Source: Clostridia bacterium (lineage in GTDB: Bacteria > Bacillota > Clostridia > Lutisporales > Lutisporaceae). Taken from it: DNA of 10,119 nt. Both the position numbers and the translations under genes were made by a program. Numbering within the stretch: the stretch's first letter is position 1; every line of letters begins with the position of its first letter. Below, piece by piece: positions 6,054 to 10,119 of this stretch. Location: assembly GCA_029256365.1 (NCBI GenBank), contig JAQSYB010000087.1, forward strand, positions 1-10,119, given 5' to 3'. Below the pieces are notes generated by a model, which saw only the letters and a list, made by a program, of their open reading frames with translations, was not told the DNA's origin and did no database searches.

Positions 6054-6758
6054 TTGAATATAAACATGCATAATATAATAAAGAAATATGAGAACAAAAC
6101 AGTTTTGAATATAGATGAATTGGAGATTAAGAAGGGCTTAGTCACTGGCATCATTGGTCCCAATGGTTCAGGCAAGAGCACTCTCATGAGAATTCTAGCA
6201 GGCTTGGACAATGATTTTACAGGCACACTCCATATAGACGAGCAGGAAGTGAACCCAGAAATAAGCAAACATATGACCTTGGTTTTTCAGAAGCCTTATT
6301 TGATTAACACAGATGTTTATCATAATATTGCATATCCCTTAAAAATCAGGGGAAAGTCTAAGTCTGAAATAAACAGCAAGGTTCAACAGGTCATTGAATT
6401 GCTGCAGCTGGAGAGCATTCAGCATCAAAATGCAAATACCCTGTCAGGGGGAGAGCTGCAAAAGGCAGCCATGGCAAGAGCCATTGTTTTTGAGCCCAAG
6501 CTGCTCCTATTGGATGAGCCTACGGCAAATATTGATCCGCAGACCATGCTGCTTATGGAAAATGCCATAAGCTATATCAACCAAAGCTGCAGCACCACTG
6601 TAGTACTTGTTACACATAATATTGGACAATTACAGAGAATGTGCAGGGAAGCAGTCTTTATGCGTGAAGGAAGGGTTGAAAAGCAAGGTGCCCTAAGAGA
6701 CGTTTTATCCAATATAAAAGGGACCTATATCGGAGAGTTTTTGGAGCCAGAGTTGTAA
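6054..6758 (+). CDS. tupC: Tungstate ABC transporter ATP-binding protein TupC
   Basis: A 234-residue ABC ATPase that would power tungstate import through TupB. Motifs in order are Walker A GPNGSGKST (35-43), Q-loop Gln79 in VFQKPYL, signature LSGGELQKAAMARA (130-143), Walker B LLLLDEP (150-156, Asp154, Glu155) and the switch histidine in VTHN (His188). It lacks the C-terminal molybdate-binding extension of ModC, as expected for the shorter TupC type. I take the TTG at 6054 as start because AGGGTGA (6041-6047) is well placed for it; the first in-frame ATG at 6066 would be 18 bases from that site. It begins one base after the tupB stop, so translation is likely coupled. The moeA gene follows 28 bases later, extending the operon from uptake to metal insertion. 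Confidence 0.88.
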   Translation: MNINMHNIIKKYENKTVLNIDELEIKKGLVTGIIGPNGSGKSTLMRILAGLDNDFTGTLHIDEQEVNPEISKHMTLVFQKPYLINTDVYHNIAYPLKIRGKSKSEINSKVQQVIELLQLESIQHQNANTLSGGELQKAAMARAIVFEPKLLLLDEPTANIDPQTMLLMENAISYINQSCSTTVVLVTHNIGQLQRMCREAVFMREGRVEKQGALRDVLSNIKGTYIGEFLEPEL

Positions 6759-6786
6759 AATTTGAACCAAAGAAAGGAAGTCTTAC

Positions 6787-8013
6787 ATGAAGCTGCTTAA
6801 GGTAGATACAATACAACAGGTGCTGGATAAGATGGAATATCATTTCGCAGATATAAAGCTTAGCACCGAAAAAATAAATGTTTTGGATGCTGTGGGGAGA
6901 ACTGCCGCAGAGGATGTCCATTCCCAATATGATATACCGGATTTCAATCGGTCTACAGTAGATGGGTATGCCATCGTTGCTTCAGACACCTTCGGCGTGA
7001 CGGAAAGTATACCTGTTTTTCTTGATGTAATCGGACAGGTGGATATGGGAAAAGCCACAGAAATAATCATAAGTAAGGGCAAGGCGGCATATGTTCCCAC
7101 AGGGGGCATGGTTCCCTCTGGTGCCGACGCAATGATCATGATAGAGCATATTGAGGAAATGGATAGTAAAACCATAGCAGCTTATTCCTCCACAGCTCCT
7201 GGTGAAAATGTCATCAAGGTAGGTGATGACGTAGCAGCAGGAGAAACACTGATACAAATAGGAAAGCTGATAAGGCCTCAGGATATAGGTGCGTTGACTG
7301 CAGCAGGAATGAGGCAGATAAACGTTTTTGAAAAACCTAAGGTTGCGGTCATATCCACAGGAGATGAAATTGCGGATCCCTTTGGAGAAGTACAGTTTGG
7401 AGAAATCCGTGATATCAATACCTACACCCTGTCAGCTATGCTGGAGGAAATGGGAGCGGAAGCAACCATCAAAAAAGTAATAAAAGATGAGTATGAATTG
7501 TTAAAAGAGAATGTTGAAGCTGCCCTAAAGGACAATCATATCATTATCATATCTGGGGGCAGTTCAGTAGGGACGAAGGACGTAACAGCTAAGGTAATTG
7601 ACTCCCTAGGAGAGCCTGGCGTGTTTGTCCATGGCATGGCGATTAAGCCAGGAAAACCAACTATCCTTGGGAAGGCAAAGGGCAAGGCATTGGTTGGACT
7701 GCCGGGGCACCCCGTATCCGCTATTATGGTTTTTCGGGTGCTGATAGGCCAATTTATTGCAAAGCTGATGCATAGAGATCAATTTAATCTGCAAATCCCA
7801 GCAGTCTGTGACACCAATGTGCATTCCTCACCTGGAAAGGAGACCTTTCAAATGGTGGAGCTGCAGCGAATAGACAATGGATACATAGCAATCCCTTTAT
7901 ACGGAAAGTCAGGAGCCATTTCCCTTGTGTCAAAAGCCCACGGATTTGTGAGAATTCCTCATAACAAGGAGGGTATTGGCAAGGGTGAAACTGTTATGGT
8001 AGAGCTGATTTAG
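6787..8013 (+). CDS. moeA: Molybdopterin molybdenumtransferase MoeA
   Basis: A 408-residue cytosolic enzyme of the normal MoeA length, expected to insert molybdate or tungstate into adenylylated molybdopterin. Motifs include PDFNRSTVDGYAI (51-63) with Asp59, PTGGMVPSGADAMIMIE (104-120), STGDEI (190-195), SGGSSVGTKD (256-265) in the molybdopterin-binding domain, and GLPGHPVSA (304-312). The small C-terminal domain ends with GETVMVELI. ATG 6787 has an AAAGGAAG site upstream. It stands between the tungstate transporter and a second, longer MoeA whose Shine-Dalgarno overlaps this gene's stop. In organisms with two MoeA proteins one has been proposed to prefer tungsten; which does so here cannot be told from sequence. 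No MogA/MoaB-type adenylyltransferase is seen in the window. Confidence 0.95.
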   Translation: MKLLKVDTIQQVLDKMEYHFADIKLSTEKINVLDAVGRTAAEDVHSQYDIPDFNRSTVDGYAIVASDTFGVTESIPVFLDVIGQVDMGKATEIIISKGKAAYVPTGGMVPSGADAMIMIEHIEEMDSKTIAAYSSTAPGENVIKVGDDVAAGETLIQIGKLIRPQDIGALTAAGMRQINVFEKPKVAVISTGDEIADPFGEVQFGEIRDINTYTLSAMLEEMGAEATIKKVIKDEYELLKENVEAALKDNHIIIISGGSSVGTKDVTAKVIDSLGEPGVFVHGMAIKPGKPTILGKAKGKALVGLPGHPVSAIMVFRVLIGQFIAKLMHRDQFNLQIPAVCDTNVHSSPGKETFQMVELQRIDNGYIAIPLYGKSGAISLVSKAHGFVRIPHNKEGIGKGETVMVELI

Positions 8014-8024
8014 GAGGAATGAAA

Positions 8025-9914
8025 ATGAGTGGAATGGATAGAAATATATATCTTTCAAATATGGAAGTAGAAAAGGCCTTAGGGCTTTTTATGGAAAGGC
8101 TGAAACCACAGCTGGAGCAGTGGACGGAAGAGGAAGTAAATACCATCAGCTCTCTGGGGCGAATAAGCGCAAAGGCAGTTTTTGCCTTGGTTTCCTCCCC
8201 CAATTATAATGCTTCTGCCATGGATGGGATTGCTGTGAAAGCAAAAGACACCTTTGCAGCCTCAGAGGCAAATCCTGTAAGACTGAAAAAGGACTTGGAC
8301 TTTATTTTTGTAGATACAGGAGATCCCATTTTGGATCCCTTTGATGCCGTTATCATGATAGAGGATGTGGTTGTCATTGATGATAACCTTGTTGAAATAA
8401 TCAAAGCAGCTTCTCCGTGGCAGGATATAAGGCCAATAGGGGAAGATATTGTAGCCAATGAAATGATCATCCCCTCAAACCATCACATTCGGCCTGTGGA
8501 TATCGCGGCAATGCTGGCAGGTGGGGTAAATGTAGTAAAGGCTTACAAAAAGCCAAAGGTGGGGCTAATACCTACAGGCACTGAAATCATTGAGCCAGGA
8601 GAGCCCTTGAAGCTAGGAAGCATCATTGAGTCAAACTCAAGGATGTTTGAAGGTATGGTGATAGAATACGGTGGGGAAGCCAATCGATATAAGCCGATAC
8701 CCGATGATTACCAATTGTTAAAGGACGGCTTGCTAAAGGCGGTCGACCAAAATGATATGGTAATCATCAATGCAGGTTCTTCGGCAGGCTCAGAGGATTA
8801 TACGGTTAAGCTGATTGCAGAGCTGGGCGAGGTATTGGTTCATGGCATAGCAACAAAACCTGGCAAGCCAGCGATATTAGGTATGATAAAGAATAAGCCG
8901 GTGGTTGGAATACCGGGCTACCCCGTATCTGCATATTTTGTATTTGAAAACTTTGTAAAGCCTATGATTAAAAGCTTTCTGAAGCAGCCTCTATCGTCAA
9001 AAGATATTGTAGAAGCAGTATTATCCAAGCGAGTGGTTTCCTCTCTAAAGCATAGGGAATATGTGCGTATCAAGCTGGGAATGGTAGAGGGCAAGCTCAT
9101 TGCCACACCCCTAAATAGAGGGGCAGGAGCTACCATGTCCTTGGTTAGAGCGGATGGAATTTTGGTGATACCGCAAAACTCTGAAGGTGTCGAGGGCGGC
9201 GAAAATATTCAGGTTGAGCTCTTAAAGAATATTGAAGAAATAAAAAGCACCATTGTTTCGATTGGCAGCCATGATATTGCTATGGACATTATGGCCAATA
9301 TGATTCATCAAAAGGATTCAAACTACAGCTTGTCTTCTGCCCATGTAGGCAGTATGGGAGGCATTATGGCGCTAAGAAGAGGAGAGACCCACATTGCACC
9401 CATTCATTTGCTGGATGAAGGCATATATAATTTGAGTTATATCAAAAGATATTTGCCAAACATGGAAATGGCTCTGATAAAAGGCTTGAAAAGAATTCAA
9501 GGAATTATGGTCAAAAAGGGCAATCCAAAGAACATTACCAGCTTTGAAGACCTCATGAGGGAAGATGTACAATTTGTCAATCGCCAAAAGGGTGCAGGCA
9601 CTAGAATATTGTTGGATTATTTATTGTCACAGAAGTCCATTGATGCAGAAAGTATTTCAGGCTATGATCGAGAGATGACAACCCATATGGCAGTGGCTGC
9701 TGCCGTAGATTCAGGCAGTGCAGATGCAGGTTTAGGGGTATTATCCGCTGCAAAGGCATTGAACCTGGACTTTATACCTGTGGGTGAAGAGGAATACGAT
9801 TTTGCTGTACCAGTTAAGTTTCTAAAATTGCCAATGCTTGAGTTGTTTGTGAAGCTGCTGAAGTCTGAGGAATTTGCGAAGGAGCTGGAAGCGGGAAAAA
9901 TTATGTATATATAA
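8025..9914 (+). CDS. MoeA fused to a periplasmic-binding-protein-like domain
   Basis: A 629-residue two-part protein. Residues 1 to about 405 are a second MoeA: PNYNASAMDG (59-68, Asp67), DTGDPILDPFDAVIMIE (about 97-113), PTGTEI (183-188), NAGSSAGSED (249-258) and GIPGYPVSA (295-303). Residues about 408-629 are a PBP-like domain, with GSHD (414-417), GSMGGIMAL (442-450), HLLDE (461-465) and RQKGAGTR (520-527), the hallmarks of the domain found on MoeA/ModE-type regulators and biosynthetic proteins. There is no signal peptide, so this binding domain works in the cytoplasm. It may bind metal oxyanion or a pterin; its ligand is not established that I know of. ATG 8025 is chosen because AGGAGG (8012-8017) lies 7 bases ahead; ATG 8019 is too close. 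The site overlaps the moeA stop (8011-8013), so the two are tightly coupled. Identity to the upstream MoeA is only in motifs, arguing for old paralogy rather than recent duplication. Confidence 0.92.
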   Translation: MSGMDRNIYLSNMEVEKALGLFMERLKPQLEQWTEEEVNTISSLGRISAKAVFALVSSPNYNASAMDGIAVKAKDTFAASEANPVRLKKDLDFIFVDTGDPILDPFDAVIMIEDVVVIDDNLVEIIKAASPWQDIRPIGEDIVANEMIIPSNHHIRPVDIAAMLAGGVNVVKAYKKPKVGLIPTGTEIIEPGEPLKLGSIIESNSRMFEGMVIEYGGEANRYKPIPDDYQLLKDGLLKAVDQNDMVIINAGSSAGSEDYTVKLIAELGEVLVHGIATKPGKPAILGMIKNKPVVGIPGYPVSAYFVFENFVKPMIKSFLKQPLSSKDIVEAVLSKRVVSSLKHREYVRIKLGMVEGKLIATPLNRGAGATMSLVRADGILVIPQNSEGVEGGENIQVELLKNIEEIKSTIVSIGSHDIAMDIMANMIHQKDSNYSLSSAHVGSMGGIMALRRGETHIAPIHLLDEGIYNLSYIKRYLPNMEMALIKGLKRIQGIMVKKGNPKNITSFEDLMREDVQFVNRQKGAGTRILLDYLLSQKSIDAESISGYDREMTTHMAVAAAVDSGSADAGLGVLSAAKALNLDFIPVGEEEYDFAVPVKFLKLPMLELFVKLLKSEEFAKELEAGKIMYI

Positions 9915-9916
9915 TT

Positions 9917-9943
9917 GTAGGGGCAGACCCATGTGTCTGCCCG
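9917..9943 (+). repeat. Short intergenic palindromic repeat between the moeA fusion gene and moaA
   Basis: GGGCAGAC (9921-9928) pairs perfectly with GTCTGCCC (9935-9942) around a 6-base loop. It begins TGTAGGGG like the element at 3875 and is of the GTAGGGGC...GCCC type of intergenic palindrome widespread in bacteria. With no T tract it is unlikely to be a strong terminator and may allow read-through into moaA. Confidence 0.7.
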
Positions 9944-9987
9944 CTATGAATTACCACTATACGTACAAGATGGGATTGGTGAGGGAT

Positions 9988-10119
9988 ATGAAGGATACGC
10001 TAGGAAGAAATATAAATTATCTAAGAATATCAGTGACAGACCGCTGCAACCTCCGATGCATGTATTGCATGCCTGAAGAAGGAATATGCAAAAAGGAGCA
10101 TGATGACATGCTTTCCTTG
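9988..10119 (+). CDS. moaA: GTP 3',8-cyclase MoaA (N-terminal part, cut by window end)
   Basis: The first 44 codons of a radical SAM enzyme that, with MoaC, converts GTP to cyclic pyranopterin monophosphate, the first step of molybdopterin synthesis. The segment GRNINYLRISVTDRC followed by the CX3CX2C iron-sulfur motif (Cys20, 24, 27) and YCMPEEG is diagnostic. ATG 9988 gives the usual MoaA N-terminus; a modest GGTGAGGG (9979-9986) precedes it. In-frame ATGs at 9970 and 9946 would add residues unlike the family and have no binding site. It lies 73 bases after the moeA fusion gene with only a palindromic repeat between, so it is probably the next gene of the same operon. Confidence 0.93.
   Translation, partial: MKDTLGRNINYLRISVTDRCNLRCMYCMPEEGICKKEHDDMLSL

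Noticed and set aside
1..10119. CRISPR array, tRNA, rRNA, insertion sequence or phage genes
   Set aside because: No evenly spaced repeats, no tRNA-like cloverleaf and no transposase or phage protein was seen; the only repeats are the short palindromes listed.

Overview
The window is AT-rich, densely packed, almost wholly plus-strand DNA that looks like an anaerobic, low-GC Firmicute of the class Clostridia. Supporting this are strong AGGAGG-type ribosome binding sites, occasional TTG and GTG starts, intrinsic terminators with T tracts, and gene families typical of Clostridia: a fused Memo/AMMECR1 protein with its radical SAM partner, TupBC, and a MoeA fused to a PBP-like domain. A genus cannot be fixed from the sequence; an Alkaliphilus-like amino-acid-fermenting clostridium is only a guess.

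Layout. Bases 1-453 hold the last 34 codons of a chemoreceptor, then a single-domain STAS protein and a strong terminator. Bases 460-2924 hold the AmmeMemoRadiSam pair: one protein joining the Memo/LigB-like (B) and AMMECR1 (A) modules, then the radical SAM enzyme. The radical SAM protein appears to have lost about 25-30 residues from inside its barrel. Bases 2960-3970 hold a DUF1189 membrane protein with its own likely promoter, followed by a compound palindrome and an intrinsic terminator. Bases 3983-5091 hold a YfcE/MJ0936-type phosphodiesterase and MobA.

From 5092 to the end the region is devoted to molybdenum/tungsten. A likely promoter leads into a structured leader that I read as a Moco/Tuco-type riboswitch followed by an intrinsic terminator. 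This leader controls tupB and tupC (tungstate permease and ATPase), moeA, and a second MoeA fused to a periplasmic-binding-protein-like domain. After a short palindromic repeat the window ends inside moaA, the first enzyme of molybdopterin synthesis.

How the genes fit together. TupBC imports tungstate, MoaA starts pterin synthesis, the MoeA paralogs insert the metal into molybdopterin, and MobA adds GMP to make the bis-MGD type cofactor used by tungsten or molybdenum enzymes such as formate dehydrogenases and aldehyde oxidoreductases. The leader RNA would shut off uptake and insertion when finished cofactor is plentiful. The usual tungstate-binding protein gene, tupA, is not next to tupBC in this window.

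The points most worth a second look are the internal deletion in the radical SAM protein, the leader RNA with its attenuator, the missing tupA, and two palindromes that look like members of one repeat family with compensating stem changes.
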